Positions 54,553 to 64,000 of a DNA stretch of 64,000 bases are shown one piece after another (positions within the stretch are counted from its first letter, which is position 1; each line of letters starts with the position of its first letter). The position numbers were made by a program, and so were the translations under genes. The stretch lies in contig NZ_CP162100.1 in assembly GCF_040869035.1 (NCBI RefSeq), forward strand, positions 2,542,001 through 2,606,000, in the 5' to 3' direction. A model generated the notes under the pieces. The model did no database searches. It was given only the letters and a program-made list of their open reading frames with translations, and had not been told where the DNA came from. The DNA comes from Vibrio sp. NTOU-M3 (GTDB lineage: Bacteria > Pseudomonadota > Gammaproteobacteria > Enterobacterales > Vibrionaceae).

Positions 54553-57279
54553 CTAGTTAATTTGACCATGACATTGTTTGTATTTCTTACCACTACCACA
54601 TGGGCATGGTTCATTGCGGCCTACTTTTCGTTCTTCACGAACCATTGGTTGATGAGCGGTATCTTCTGATTCACCATCAGCCAATTGGTTTTCAGCAGAA
54701 GCGTGTTGAGCTTTCGCACGACGAGCAGCTTCTTCAGCCTGAGCTCGACGCTGTTCTTCCATTCGCTCTACTTCTTCTTGCTGCTGAACACGAACCTTCG
54801 ACAAGATAGTGATAACATCAAATTTCAATGACTCTAACAGGCCTTCAAATAGTTCAAATGACTCACGCTTGTACTCTTGTTTAGGGTTCTTTTGAGCATA
54901 ACCACGTAGATGGATCCCTTGACGAAGATGGTCCATCGCAGCAAGGTGTTCTTTCCACAATGTATCTAGTGTTTGAAGCATAACGGACTTTTCAAAGTTT
55001 CGTAGCACTTGCGCGCCAACCACTTCTTCTTTGGTTTTATACACTTCAACCGCTAGGTTAATGATCTTCTCACGTAACGCTTCTTCATATAGCTTGTCAT
55101 CTTCTTCAAGCCATTGTTTCACTGGAGCTTCAAGATCAAAGTCATTCTTCAATCGATCCTCTAGACCTTCCACGTCCCACATTTCTTCCAAAGATTGTGG
55201 TGGAATGTATTCATCAATAATCGACGAAAGAACGTCTTCACGGTTTTGCTCGATCATGTCGCTAATATCATCAACAACCATGAGCTCATCACGTAGTTCA
55301 TAAACTACTTTACGTTGATCATTTGCTACGTCATCGTATTCAAGCAACTGCTTACGGATATCAAAGTTACGTCCTTCAACTTTACGTTGGGCTTTTTCGA
55401 TAGAGCGTGACAGCATCTTAGACTCAATGGCTTCACCTTCATCCATACCGCTCTGAATCAAGCTTGCCATGCGATCTGACGTGAAGATACGTAGCAACGA
55501 GTCTTCCATTGAAAGGTAGAAACGAGATGAGCCCGCATCACCTTGACGACCTGAACGGCCACGAAGCTGATTATCAATACGACGAGATTCATGACGCTCT
55601 GTACCAATAATGTGCAGACCACCCGCCTCAAGTACCTTATCGTGAACAATCTTCCATTCAGCTTTTATTTCATCAATCTGCTCTTGGGTAGGCTCTTGCA
55701 GTGCTTCAACTTTTGCTTGCCAGCTACCACCTAGTACAATATCGGTACCACGACCAGCCATGTTGGTTGCAATCGTGACAGCACCTGGCGTACCCGCTTC
55801 AGCAACAATTTCAGCTTCGCGTTCGTGGAACTTAGCGTTAAGAACATTGTGCTTAATCTTCGCTTTCTTCAAAGCATTCGATAGTAGTTCAGATTTCTCG
55901 ATAGAAACCGTACCGACTAGCGATGGTTGGCCTTTTTCGACACGTTCTTTGATATCTTCAATAATTGCATTGAATTTCTCTGCTTCAGTGCGGTAAACCA
56001 CATCTGGCATATCATTACGGATCATTGGTTTATTGGTTGGAATAACAACCGTCTCAAGACCATAAATTGACTGGAATTCAAATGCTTCAGTGTCTGCGGT
56101 ACCTGTCATACCAGACAGTTTTTCGTAGAGACGGAAGTAGTTTTGGAACGTGATAGATGCAAGCGTTTGGTTTTCGTTTTGGATCTTAACGCCTTCTTTC
56201 GCTTCAACGGCTTGATGAAGACCTTCAGACCAACGACGACCCGGCATTGTACGACCTGTGTGCTCATCTACGATGACAACTTCACCTTCTTCGGTAACAA
56301 TGTAGTCAACGTTCTTTTCAAACAAAACGTGAGCACGAAGAGCAGCATTCACATGATGTAATAAGCTGATATTCGTTGGTGAGTATAGGGTGTCACCCTC
56401 TTCCATCAGACCATTTTTGATCAACAGCTCTTCAACAAATTCTTGACCTGTTTCAGTCAAGTGAACTTGCTTCGACTTCTCATCCACAGTGTAGTGACCA
56501 TCGCCACGGTACTCTTCTGAGTCTTCCTGATCTTGTCTTTCAAGGTGAGGAATTAAAGTATTAATGCGCGTATAAAGTTCTGAACTGTCTTCTGCTGGAC
56601 CAGAAATAATAAGAGGTGTACGCGCTTCATCGATTAAGATTGAGTCCACTTCATCGACTACAGCAAAGAAGCGTTCACGTTGAACACGATCTTCAGCACG
56701 GAAAGCCATGTTGTCACGTAGATAATCGAAACCAAATTCGTTATTGGTACCGTATAAAATGTCGGCTTGATACGCTTCTTTTTTCTCTACCGGCGGCATA
56801 TTTGGCACGTTTACGCCAACCGTCATCCCAAGGAATTCAAATAGTGGGCGGTTTGTCTCGGCGTCACGCTTTGCTAAGTAATCATTCACAGTAACAACGT
56901 GCACACCTTTACCTGGCAGTGCGTTCAGATATGCCGGCAATGTCGCGGTGAGCGTTTTACCTTCACCAGTACGCATCTCGGCAATCTGGCCAGCATTTAG
57001 CACCATACCACCAATAAGCTGAACGTCGAAATGGCGCATACCATATACACGCTTAGAGGCTTCACGTACTGTAGCAAAAGCTTCAGGAAGTAGCTTATCT
57101 AGTGATTCGCCTTGCTCTAAACGTTGACGAAACTCAACTGTTTTCGCTTTTAACTCTTCATCGGACAACGCTTCAAACGTCGGCTCATAATTATTAATTT
57201 CTTTAACGATTTTTCTTAGACGGCGCAATGTTCGGTCGTTGCGACTGCCAATTACCTTTGTCAGTAGCTTAGTTATCAT
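54553..57279 (-). CDS. secA: Preprotein translocase ATPase SecA
   Basis: A 908-residue ATPase that drives proteins through SecYEG. Walker A MRTGEGKT is near residue 105, followed by the DEAD-like nucleotide-binding domains, the preprotein cross-linking domain and the helical scaffold. A C-terminal zinc-binding motif ([14 protein letters not shown]) binds SecB and phospholipid. A Gln/Glu/Arg-rich linker precedes it. Unlike E. coli, no secM lies upstream: dciA is divergent. Confidence 0.98.
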   Translation of the reverse strand: MITKLLTKVIGSRNDRTLRRLRKIVKEINNYEPTFEALSDEELKAKTVEFRQRLEQGESLDKLLPEAFATVREASKRVYGMRHFDVQLIGGMVLNAGQIAEMRTGEGKTLTATLPAYLNALPGKGVHVVTVNDYLAKRDAETNRPLFEFLGMTVGVNVPNMPPVEKKEAYQADILYGTNNEFGFDYLRDNMAFRAEDRVQRERFFAVVDEVDSILIDEARTPLIISGPAEDSSELYTRINTLIPHLERQDQEDSEEYRGDGHYTVDEKSKQVHLTETGQEFVEELLIKNGLMEEGDTLYSPTNISLLHHVNAALRAHVLFEKNVDYIVTEEGEVVIVDEHTGRTMPGRRWSEGLHQAVEAKEGVKIQNENQTLASITFQNYFRLYEKLSGMTGTADTEAFEFQSIYGLETVVIPTNKPMIRNDMPDVVYRTEAEKFNAIIEDIKERVEKGQPSLVGTVSIEKSELLSNALKKAKIKHNVLNAKFHEREAEIVAEAGTPGAVTIATNMAGRGTDIVLGGSWQAKVEALQEPTQEQIDEIKAEWKIVHDKVLEAGGLHIIGTERHESRRIDNQLRGRSGRQGDAGSSRFYLSMEDSLLRIFTSDRMASLIQSGMDEGEAIESKMLSRSIEKAQRKVEGRNFDIRKQLLEYDDVANDQRKVVYELRDELMVVDDISDMIEQNREDVLSSIIDEYIPPQSLEEMWDVEGLEDRLKNDFDLEAPVKQWLEEDDKLYEEALREKIINLAVEVYKTKEEVVGAQVLRNFEKSVMLQTLDTLWKEHLAAMDHLRQGIHLRGYAQKNPKQEYKRESFELFEGLLESLKFDVITILSKVRVQQQEEVERMEEQRRAQAEEAARRAKAQHASAENQLADGESEDTAHQPMVREERKVGRNEPCPCGSGKKYKQCHGQIN

Positions 57280-57596
57280 TTGCTATGAATCTCTCTTTAC
57301 TCAGATCGCTTACGATCTACTTCTATGCCTTCAGTCTCTACCAGTTTTAAACTAAGAATACTGAGATAAATCACTTACCACAGATATTGTGATGAAAACT
57401 GTTATTTTCAAGGGCAAATGTTTAAAGGTGGCCGTTAGTTTAAGGAATTTTCTTTCAAACAACCAATAGCAAACGTATTTGTTTGAACCACTTTTACTTT
57501 TTTCTCGCTTCTAGCCTCAATTTTATACAAATACAACGCTATTACGAGCCTATAACTTGGACTACAATGTGGGTATGTTTCAAGATGGGTTTATAT
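57280..57596. other. Divergent region between secA and dciA
   Basis: 317 bp A+T-rich. Plus-strand readings starting at 57483 extend dciA in frame but have no ribosome site. I find no SecM-like arrest peptide (no FxxxxWIxxxxGIRAGP-type C-terminus) on the secA side. Promoters for both genes must lie here, but none is clear-cut. Confidence 0.45.
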
Positions 57597-58061
57597 ATGA
57601 GAGATCACCGCCCAACTTTAGGGAATGATATTGTTTCAGGCTCTCAATTTGCCAAGCTGCAACAGCATGCTGAAGAGATTCTAGCAATCAATCTACTGTT
57701 AAATGAATTATTGCCACGTGGGACGGAGAAACATTGCCGAGCGGCAAATATTCGTGATGGGCAACTCATTATTGAGGTTGCTAGTGCTGCACTAAAAATG
57801 AAACTTAATTATGAAAGAATGCAGTTATTAAATCAGCTAAGAATGAAGGGATTTTCTAAACTGATCGCAATCGATATCCGGATAAACCCTGAACTCTACA
57901 AACAAGAGCAACATCCAAACAAGAAAGAGAAAACAAAGTCTAGGGAACCTATTTCAGAAAATGCGGCAGGCTACTTACGCTTAATTGCTGATTCCGCTTC
58001 ACCTCGGGTAAAAAAGCGACTTGAAAGATTGGCCGATTTGGCCAAGAAAAAAAATCAATAA
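57597..58061 (+). CDS. dciA: DciA-type replicative helicase loader (DUF721)
   Basis: A 154-residue DUF721 protein. A KH-like N-terminal domain (residues about 15-110, containing HCRAANIRDGQLIIEVASAA and LNQLRMKG) is followed by a basic, probably disordered tail that ends with RVKKRLERLADLAKKK. DciA proteins load the DnaB replicative helicase in bacteria without DnaC/DnaI; V. cholerae DciA has this size and domain layout. The start at 57597 gives the family N-terminus MRDHRPT. Longer starts from 57483 add 38 atypical residues. Confidence 0.87.
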   Translation: MRDHRPTLGNDIVSGSQFAKLQQHAEEILAINLLLNELLPRGTEKHCRAANIRDGQLIIEVASAALKMKLNYERMQLLNQLRMKGFSKLIAIDIRINPELYKQEQHPNKKEKTKSREPISENAAGYLRLIADSASPRVKKRLERLADLAKKKNQ

Positions 58062-58092
58062 AAAAAACCAGGCGCTAGGCCTGGTTTTTTTT
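58061..58092. terminator. Bidirectional terminator between dciA and lpxC
   Basis: A nine-base stem (58065-58073 with 58079-58087) with long A-run and T-run, between convergent genes. Confidence 0.92.
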
Positions 58093-58105
58093 ATCAAACT
58101 TATCG

Positions 58106-59023
58106 TTATGACAACACCATACTTGGGTCAGCAAAAGCAACTGGTGAACCTGCTTCTTCTTCAAACGTCGTCCACTCCCAAGCATCTTGATCTGCTAATA
58201 CCGCTCGAAGTAATTGGTTATTCAAACCGTGACCCGATTTATATGCGCGGAATTCACCGATAATTGGGTGACCACACATGTATAAATCACCGATGGCATC
58301 AAGCACCTTATGAGTCACAAACTCATTCTCAAAGCGTAAGCCTTCTTCATTTAGAATTCGGTAATCATCAAGAACAATGGCACAATCAAAGCTACCACCT
58401 AAACATAGGTTTTGTGATTGTAAATATTCGATATCGCGCATAAAGCCAAACGTTCTTGCTCGAGAGATATCTTTGATAAACCCTTGAGATGAGAAATCAA
58501 ATCGCAAATGTTGTTCGTCACAATCAATCGCTGGGTGATTAAACTCAATTTCGAAATCCATTCTAAAACCGTTGAATGGCACAAACTCAGCCCATTTGTC
58601 ACCATCTTCAAAACGAACTGGCTTTTTAATTCGAATAAAGCGCTTAGCTGCATTTTGCTCTTCAATACCTGCTTGTTGCAGTAAGAAAACAAACGGACTA
58701 GCACTGCCATCCATGATTGGGATTTCTGGAGCATCTACTTCAATCACGGCATTGTCGATACCCATACCGGCTAGAGCTGCATTTAAGTGCTCTACAGTAG
58801 AGATGCGGATTCCTTCGTCATTCACGAGTGCTGTACAAAGCATCGTATCACGAACAGATTGAGGGTCTGCCGGAAAATCGACTGGCGGATTTACGTCGGT
58901 ACGACGATAAACGATACCGGTGTTTGCAGCAGCAGGGCGAAGAGTTAGTGTCACTTTACGCCCAGAGTGGAGTCCCACACCAGTCGTTTTCACTATTTCT
59001 TTCAGAGTACGTTGTCTGATCAT
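58106..59023 (-). CDS. lpxC: UDP-3-O-acyl-N-acetylglucosamine deacetylase
   Basis: A 305-residue Zn-dependent deacetylase, the committed step of lipid A synthesis. Zinc-site and catalytic motifs are [16 protein letters not shown] near residue 77, [10 protein letters not shown] near 104 and [14 protein letters not shown] near 238. Length matches E. coli LpxC. It lies after ftsZ as in E. coli, separated by a hairpin; a GAGG ribosome site precedes the ATG. Confidence 0.98.
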   Translation of the reverse strand: MIRQRTLKEIVKTTGVGLHSGRKVTLTLRPAAANTGIVYRRTDVNPPVDFPADPQSVRDTMLCTALVNDEGIRISTVEHLNAALAGMGIDNAVIEVDAPEIPIMDGSASPFVFLLQQAGIEEQNAAKRFIRIKKPVRFEDGDKWAEFVPFNGFRMDFEIEFNHPAIDCDEQHLRFDFSSQGFIKDISRARTFGFMRDIEYLQSQNLCLGGSFDCAIVLDDYRILNEEGLRFENEFVTHKVLDAIGDLYMCGHPIIGEFRAYKSGHGLNNQLLRAVLADQDAWEWTTFEEEAGSPVAFADPSMVLS

Positions 59024-59054
59024 CTACTTGCCTCTTTGTAAACGCTACAAATTA

Positions 59055-59077
59055 CGGTCGGTAATACTTACCGACCG
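59055..59077. repeat. Perfect hairpin between ftsZ and lpxC
   Basis: A ten-base perfect inverted repeat (59055-59064 with 59068-59077, three-base loop) without a T-run on either side. In the ftsZ-lpxC transcript it could act as a processing or partial termination site. Confidence 0.6.
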
Positions 59078-59122
59078 AGAATCGTATCATAATTTTGAAC
59101 AGTGTCAAATTATGGCGAAATA

Positions 59123-60349
59123 TCAGTCTGCTTGACGACGTAAAAATGCGGGAATATCCAAATAACCGCTCTCTTTTTCTTGCTTCGGTGCAGCATTTTG
59201 ATTAGTCGCTGTACCTGTAGCCGGAGAAGAAGGTTGCGTCGTCACTTGTGGTTTTTCCTGCAAAGGTTGTGCCGGTTTCTCTTCCACTTTTACTTGTGCA
59301 GCTTGCGGAATCGGTGTTTGCGTTTGTGCAGGCTGAGCAGCTGGTGCTACTTTTGCTTTTCCGCCCGCCACCAAAGTAATATCTGGTTTACGCTCATTAC
59401 CAATGCCTGTAGCAACAACTGTTACGCGGATTTCATCCGCCATATCAGGATCTAGAGAAGTACCGATAACCACTGTAGCATTGTCAGATGCGAATGCTTT
59501 CACCGTATTACCTACAGTTTCAAACTCATCTAAGCGCATATCTAGACCAGCTGTAATATTCACAAGAACACCACGAGCTCCTGCAAGATCGATATCTTCT
59601 AGAAGTGGACTAGAAATTGCCATTTCAGCAGCTTCTTCCGCACGGTCTTCACCTTTAGCAACCCCACTTCCCATCATCGCATGACCCATTTCTGACATTA
59701 CTGTTCTTACGTCAGCAAAGTCAACGTTGATCATGCCAGGGCGTGTGATTAGCTCTGCAATACCTTGCACTGCATTTTTAAGTACGTCATTCGCGCTAGC
59801 AAAAGCTTCTAGTAAGGTAATTCCTCGACCGAGAACCTTCAAAAGCTTTTCGTTAGGAATAGTAATTAGAGAATCTACATGTTTAGACAGCTCTTCAATT
59901 CCTTGTTCAGCAAAAGCTAAACGCTTTTTACCTTCAAAGCTAAATGGCTTAGTCACAACAGCCACCGTCAAGACACCAAGTTCTTTAGCAACTTCTGCAA
60001 TAACAGGAGCAGCTCCAGTACCAGTACCACCGCCCATACCAGCTGCGATAAATACCATATCGGCACCAGTTAGAACTTCTTTAATTCTATCTCTATCTTC
60101 TAGAGCAGCATCACGGCCAACTTGTGGGTTTGCACCTGCACCCAAACCTTTGGTGATATCGCCACCAATTTGAATAACTGTGTTAACGCTAGTCTTACGA
60201 AGTGCTTGTGCATCAGTATTAATGCTGATGAACTCCACGCCTTCAATGGATTCACGTACCATGTGCTCAACGGCGTTACCACCACCGCCACCAACTCCAA
60301 CGACTTTAATTACCGCATCGTCAGACATTTCCATCATCGGTTCAAACAT
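59123..60349 (-). CDS. ftsZ: Cell division protein FtsZ
   Basis: A 408-residue tubulin-like GTPase that forms the Z ring. The tubulin signature [10 protein letters not shown] is near residue 107, the T7-loop region follows, and after a Gln/Pro/Ala-rich linker the C-terminal conserved peptide [10 protein letters not shown] (for FtsA/ZipA binding) is intact. A CGGAGA ribosome site precedes the ATG. It follows ftsA by 30 bp. Confidence 0.98.
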   Translation of the reverse strand: MFEPMMEMSDDAVIKVVGVGGGGGNAVEHMVRESIEGVEFISINTDAQALRKTSVNTVIQIGGDITKGLGAGANPQVGRDAALEDRDRIKEVLTGADMVFIAAGMGGGTGTGAAPVIAEVAKELGVLTVAVVTKPFSFEGKKRLAFAEQGIEELSKHVDSLITIPNEKLLKVLGRGITLLEAFASANDVLKNAVQGIAELITRPGMINVDFADVRTVMSEMGHAMMGSGVAKGEDRAEEAAEMAISSPLLEDIDLAGARGVLVNITAGLDMRLDEFETVGNTVKAFASDNATVVIGTSLDPDMADEIRVTVVATGIGNERKPDITLVAGGKAKVAPAAQPAQTQTPIPQAAQVKVEEKPAQPLQEKPQVTTQPSSPATGTATNQNAAPKQEKESGYLDIPAFLRRQAD

Positions 60350-60379
60350 GTGTTATCTCCGTTTTTCCTGCTGCTCAGG

Positions 60380-61642
60380 TTAAAACTCTTTTTGAATCCA
60401 GTTACGCAAACGACCAAAAAAACTCGACATAGACTGACGCTTTGGTTCGTTATATTCGGTATCGTCATTAACTTGACTGTCTTTTGCGTAATGAAGCAAA
60501 CCAACTGCCGTAGAATGATACGGCTCTTTAACATAATCGGTTAAGCCGCTCACCTCTAAAGGTTTACCAACTCTAACCTGATTGCGGAAAACACGTTCCG
60601 CACATTCTACCAATCCTTCAATTTGAGACGCACCACCTGTGAGTACAACCCCTGCTGCAAGGTGATGTTTGATTCCATCTTCCCGCAACTTTTCTTGAAC
60701 AGAATCGATAGTTTGGTTAACAAGTCCCATAAGTTCAGTGTAACGTGGCTCGATCACTTCTGACAGTGTCTGACGTTGTAAACTTCGTGATGGTCTTCCA
60801 CCAACACTAGGTACATTAACCGTATCATCCTTGCTCACCAATTCACTCAGTGCACATCCGTACTTCACTTTAATTTCTTCAGCATCACTTACTGGTGTAC
60901 CAAAAGCGAAGGCAATGTCACTGGTAACGGCGTTTCCGGCGTATGAAAAAACTTCTGTGTGACGTAGAGCTCCACCAGTCCAAATCGCTACATCCATGGT
61001 ACCTGCACCGATATCTACAACACAAACGCCTAACTCACGTTCATCCTCTGTTATCACTGCATTACTTGCAGCTAACCCAGAATAAACAAGTTGTTCTACT
61101 TTAAGACCGCAACGCTCTACGGCCTTAATAATGTTTCTTGCCATGTCATTATGACAAGAAATGAGGTGTACGCTGACTTCCATGCGTACTCCTGATAAAC
61201 CTAGCGGATTTTTAATCCCTTCTTGGTAGTCAATGGTAAATTCCTGAGGAATTACGTGCAGAATGCGCTGTTCATCACCAATTTTGATAGATTTTGCGGT
61301 GTGAATTGCACGATCCATATCGTCCTGAGACACTTCCTCATCAGAGACAGTTCCCATACCTTTCTCTATGCGGCTCGCAATATGGCGACCGGATAATGAA
61401 AGAAATACGTTACTAATACGGCACTCAGCCATTAGCTCCGCTTGATCAACGGCACGTTGAACCGATTTAACAACCGATTCTAGGTCATTTACGCCACCTT
61501 TATCCATGCCTCGAGATGGGCTCGTACCAGCACCAATAATATTAATTTGACCATCTGGTAGGACTTCCCCTACCAGAGCAGATACGGTGGCAGTGCCTAT
61601 ATCAAGACCAACAATAATGTTGTCATCTGCGGTCTTAGTCAT
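60380..61642 (-). CDS. ftsA: Cell division protein FtsA
   Basis: A 420-residue actin-like protein that tethers FtsZ to the membrane and recruits the late divisome. Phosphate-binding segment VGLDIGTATVSALVGE is at the N-terminus, VVDIGAGTMDVAIW near 205 and ATP-binding LTGGASQIEG near 335. The C-terminal amphipathic membrane-targeting helix is FFGRLRNWIQKEF. It overlaps ftsQ by 8 bp. Confidence 0.98.
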   Translation of the reverse strand: MTKTADDNIIVGLDIGTATVSALVGEVLPDGQINIIGAGTSPSRGMDKGGVNDLESVVKSVQRAVDQAELMAECRISNVFLSLSGRHIASRIEKGMGTVSDEEVSQDDMDRAIHTAKSIKIGDEQRILHVIPQEFTIDYQEGIKNPLGLSGVRMEVSVHLISCHNDMARNIIKAVERCGLKVEQLVYSGLAASNAVITEDERELGVCVVDIGAGTMDVAIWTGGALRHTEVFSYAGNAVTSDIAFAFGTPVSDAEEIKVKYGCALSELVSKDDTVNVPSVGGRPSRSLQRQTLSEVIEPRYTELMGLVNQTIDSVQEKLREDGIKHHLAAGVVLTGGASQIEGLVECAERVFRNQVRVGKPLEVSGLTDYVKEPYHSTAVGLLHYAKDSQVNDDTEYNEPKRQSMSSFFGRLRNWIQKEF

Positions 61643-62417
61643 CTGATTTCTCTTGTTCTAATTCTTCTTTAGGGAACCAGCCTACTGCCGCCCCTGTATC
61701 ATATCTGAGGTCTATGTAGCTTATCTTTTCAGTATCACTACCTAGTTTTCTATATAGCTCGACAAATCGTTCGATTCTTTCATCTAGAGACTCTTTGCCT
61801 AATTCAAGACGAATACCGTTATCTAATATAATTTGCCAAGCTCGCCGCTCGTTTAAAACCAACGACGTAATTTTAAGATTCAGTGCGCCAAATTTAGGTA
61901 TGAGTTCTCGCCATACCGTCATCACGTTATGACTTGTACCTTCAGGGCCATACAGTTTAACCCTGTCTCCCTCTAGTTGGCCAATGTCACCATCAAATAC
62001 AACGCCTTTCTCGTTTAACATCGAGTTACCGTTCCAAATTGCTTCGGCGTGGTACTCGGTAAGAAAGATTTTAATTGTATCTGGCCACTGTTTTCGAATA
62101 GAAGCATGGGCGACCCAAGGAATGGACTGAACCGTTGTTTGAAGCACATTAATATCTTGAGACATAAAGGTGCCAACGTGTTCTAACCGTGCAAATGCCC
62201 GCTGGACATCTAACGCAGTTACATATTCCAAATTCCCCTGAAGCACTATCTTAGATAAAGGGAGACGCTGATCATCCCACATCCACGATAGTGTTGAGTA
62301 AAGAATGGAGCCAACCAACAACAAAACCACCAGTAAAAAGCTTCCGCCAACAGCATGTTGCTTTACTAGTGGTGTATTGCGTAAACGACGGCTTTCATTA
62401 AGTACAGATTGAATCAA
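61635..62417 (-). CDS. ftsQ: Cell division protein FtsQ (TTG start)
   Basis: A 260-residue bitopic divisome protein: short cytoplasmic N-terminus, one membrane helix (about 26-46), a periplasmic POTRA domain (about 53-125) and the FtsQ beta domain. The only plausible start is a TTG at 62417: an in-frame TAG lies six codons upstream with no ATG between, and AAGGA lies nine bases before the TTG. It follows murC without a ddl gene. Confidence 0.93.
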   Translation of the reverse strand: MIQSVLNESRRLRNTPLVKQHAVGGSFLLVVLLLVGSILYSTLSWMWDDQRLPLSKIVLQGNLEYVTALDVQRAFARLEHVGTFMSQDINVLQTTVQSIPWVAHASIRKQWPDTIKIFLTEYHAEAIWNGNSMLNEKGVVFDGDIGQLEGDRVKLYGPEGTSHNVMTVWRELIPKFGALNLKITSLVLNERRAWQIILDNGIRLELGKESLDERIERFVELYRKLGSDTEKISYIDLRYDTGAAVGWFPKEELEQEKSDD

Positions 62418-62495
62418 AGTCCGTTGTCCTTGCTAATTGCTCGCAATTCTCATCCCTATTTCTTTTCTTAATAGAGGCAAATGCACTTATTTCAA

Positions 62496-62530
62496 CCTTC
62501 GGATTATACTGGGGTCAAGGAAAGTATCAA
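62496..62530 (-). promoter_or_regulatory. Promoter candidate for ftsQAZ
   Basis: On the minus strand TTGATA (62530-62525) and a perfect TATAAT (62508-62503) are separated by 16 bases, in the 182-bp gap between murC and ftsQ. Predicted start near 62496. Internal promoters for ftsQAZ are well known in the dcw clusters of other bacteria. Confidence 0.5.
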
Positions 62531-62599
62531 ACATTGAAAGTGAGAAATCATCATTTAAACACAATAAATTAGTCAAAAATCAGAGTTCTCACACTTGCG

Positions 62600-64000
62600 T
62601 TATGCATCTAGCATGGCATCGATGTTCAATTCGAATGCGGCAAGCTGCTTCGCTACTTTGCCAACATCCCCTGCTCCTTGGGTTAGCACTAAGTCACCAT
62701 CTTGTAAAACATTTGCTAGAACTGCTGGAAGCGACTTGCTGTCTGGTACAAAAATTGGATCTAGCTTTCCTCTACTGCGAATAGTCCGACATAACGCTCG
62801 TCCATCAGCTCCGGCAATAGGTGCCTCACCAGCAGCGTAAACATCAAGCATGATAAGTACATCGACTTGCTCAAGTACATTGGCAAAATCATCGTACAAA
62901 TCACGCGTTCGACTGTATCGATGAGGCTGGAAGATCATAACTAAGCGTTTATCTTCCCAACCACTTCTGGCAGCGTGAATTGTCACATCCACCTCTGTAG
63001 GATGATGACCATAATCATCCACTAACATGGCTTGTCCACGACCAGTTTCAAATTCACCTAAATGGTCAAATCGGCGTCCAGTTCCCTGAGTTCCTGCCAT
63101 TGCTGCAAGGATAGCTTCATCACTAATATCATCCTCAGTCGCGACAGCAATTGCTGCAGAGGCATTCAATGCATTATGGCGACCAGGTATGTTAAGCGTA
63201 ATATCTAAATTTGCTTTACCTTCACGGACAACTGTAAACTTACCTTGCTGACCCTCTTGACGATAATTCTCGATACGAACATCTGCATCATCGGAGAAAC
63301 CGTAGGTAATGACTTGACGACTAATACGTGGGATTAGATTACGAACAACCTCATCATCAATACAAACAATCGCCTGACCGTAGAAAGGCAAGTTATGTAG
63401 AAAATCAACAAACGTTTGTTTTAACGTTTCAAAATCACCGCCATAAGTATCCATATGATCGGCTTCGATATTCGTTACGATGCTGACCATAGGTTGTAAA
63501 TGTAAGAATGACGCATCACTCTCATCGGCTTCCGCAATCAAAATGCGGCTAGAACCTAAACGAGCATTGGTACCCGCACTTTTAACTAAACCACCATTAA
63601 CAAAGGTAGGATCTAATCCTGCTTCAGAGTAAATTTGAGTCACTAACGCTGTTGTCGTTGTTTTGCCATGTGTACCTGCAACGGCAATACCATGACGGAA
63701 ACGCATCAACTCTGCTAACATCTCAGCTCGGCGAACAACGGGAATACGTGCTTCTCGCGCTGCCATAATTTCCGGATTCTCTTCATTAATAGCAGTAGAA
63801 ACAACAACAACGCTCGCACGTTCAACATTTTCAGCCTGATGACCAATGAAAACTTGTGCACCTTTGCTGACTAAACGCTCTGTGACGGCATTTTCCGCGA
63901 TATCAGAACCTGTGATCTGATATCCTTCATTTAATAAAACCTCGGCAATACCACTCATACCAGCACCGCCGATGCCAATAAAGTGAATGCATTTAACACG
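62600..64000 (-). CDS. murC: UDP-N-acetylmuramate-L-alanine ligase, 5' truncated by window
   Basis: The frame continues to the window edge (first visible residues [14 protein letters not shown]), so the true start lies beyond 64000; 466 residues are visible of about 485. MurC adds L-alanine to UDP-MurNAc. The N-terminal Rossmann motif [10 protein letters not shown], the ATP-binding [12 protein letters not shown] near visible residue 110 and the central and C-terminal Mur ligase domains are all present. It is the last upstream gene of the dcw cluster seen here. Confidence 0.97.
   Translation of the reverse strand, partial: RVKCIHFIGIGGAGMSGIAEVLLNEGYQITGSDIAENAVTERLVSKGAQVFIGHQAENVERASVVVVSTAINEENPEIMAAREARIPVVRRAEMLAELMRFRHGIAVAGTHGKTTTTALVTQIYSEAGLDPTFVNGGLVKSAGTNARLGSSRILIAEADESDASFLHLQPMVSIVTNIEADHMDTYGGDFETLKQTFVDFLHNLPFYGQAIVCIDDEVVRNLIPRISRQVITYGFSDDADVRIENYRQEGQQGKFTVVREGKANLDITLNIPGRHNALNASAAIAVATEDDISDEAILAAMAGTQGTGRRFDHLGEFETGRGQAMLVDDYGHHPTEVDVTIHAARSGWEDKRLVMIFQPHRYSRTRDLYDDFANVLEQVDVLIMLDVYAAGEAPIAGADGRALCRTIRSRGKLDPIFVPDSKSLPAVLANVLQDGDLVLTQGAGDVGKVAKQLAAFELNIDAMLDA

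Noticed and set aside
57280..57596. SecM- or VemP-like arrest peptide before secA
   Set aside because: No minus-strand ORF with a signal sequence and arrest-like C-terminus was found in the interval.
57483..57596. N-terminal extension of DciA
   Set aside because: The added 38 residues are unlike the family and have no ribosome site; the MRDHRPT start gives the expected length.

Overview
The window is chromosomal DNA of a Vibrio (Vibrionaceae, Gammaproteobacteria). The evidence is gene order: a second elongation factor G, radA, a plzC-type PilZ gene, serB, ytjB, the deo genes, nupC, tatD, yaaA and an alanine symporter, then ung, nfo, grcA, carAB, dapB, mutT, secA, dciA, lpxC, ftsZ, ftsA, ftsQ and murC. 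This succession is the one I know from the V. cholerae VC2340-VC2400 region. DUF3545 and DUF5363 proteins, which are largely Vibrio-type, support it. I do not assign a species.

Layout. 1-592: 3' part of a chrA-type chromate transporter. 649-13281: a complete Tad (Flp pilus) operon on the minus strand. In transcription order it holds two Flp pilins, prepilin peptidase, AAA ATPase, RcpC, secretin, a small lipoprotein, TadG, TadE, TadF, TadZ, TadA, TadB, TadC and TadD. A divergent AraC-type regulator and a perfect CRP palindrome lie at its head. 14714-17444: an acyl-CoA ligase and a LysR regulator. 17554-19635: second EF-G. 19953-23328: a tandem pair of secreted eight-cysteine paralogs of unknown function, the least explained genes here. 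23380-28908: a GGDEF membrane protein, radA and a two-PilZ-domain protein. 28939-37324: serB/ytjB and the deoCABD nucleoside-catabolism operon with ERIC-like repeats between its genes, then nupC. 37529-44948: housekeeping and repair genes (tatD-like, yaaA, alanine symporter, hemerythrin protein, ung, nfo) and grcA with tandem FNR boxes. 45186-48095: an accessory patch with a VOC protein, a flavodoxin, a small unknown protein, a LysR regulator and a TSUP permease. 48283-64000: carBA, dapB, mutT, secA, dciA, lpxC, ftsZ, ftsA, ftsQ and a 5'-truncated murC (cell-wall and division cluster).

How it works together. The Tad locus encodes a whole surface-adhesion pilus machine. The deo genes plus nupC form a nucleoside uptake and salvage unit with a CRP site. 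The carAB, dapB, murC, lpxC, secA and fts genes supply pyrimidine/arginine precursors, diaminopimelate, peptidoglycan, lipid A, secretion and the divisome. I saw no tRNA, rRNA, CRISPR array, insertion sequence or prophage. The candidates most worth a second look are the secreted paralog pair, the alternative pairings in the alanine-symporter leader, the hairpin between the two flp genes, and a 35-residue small ORF with a perfect ribosome binding site between ung and nfo.
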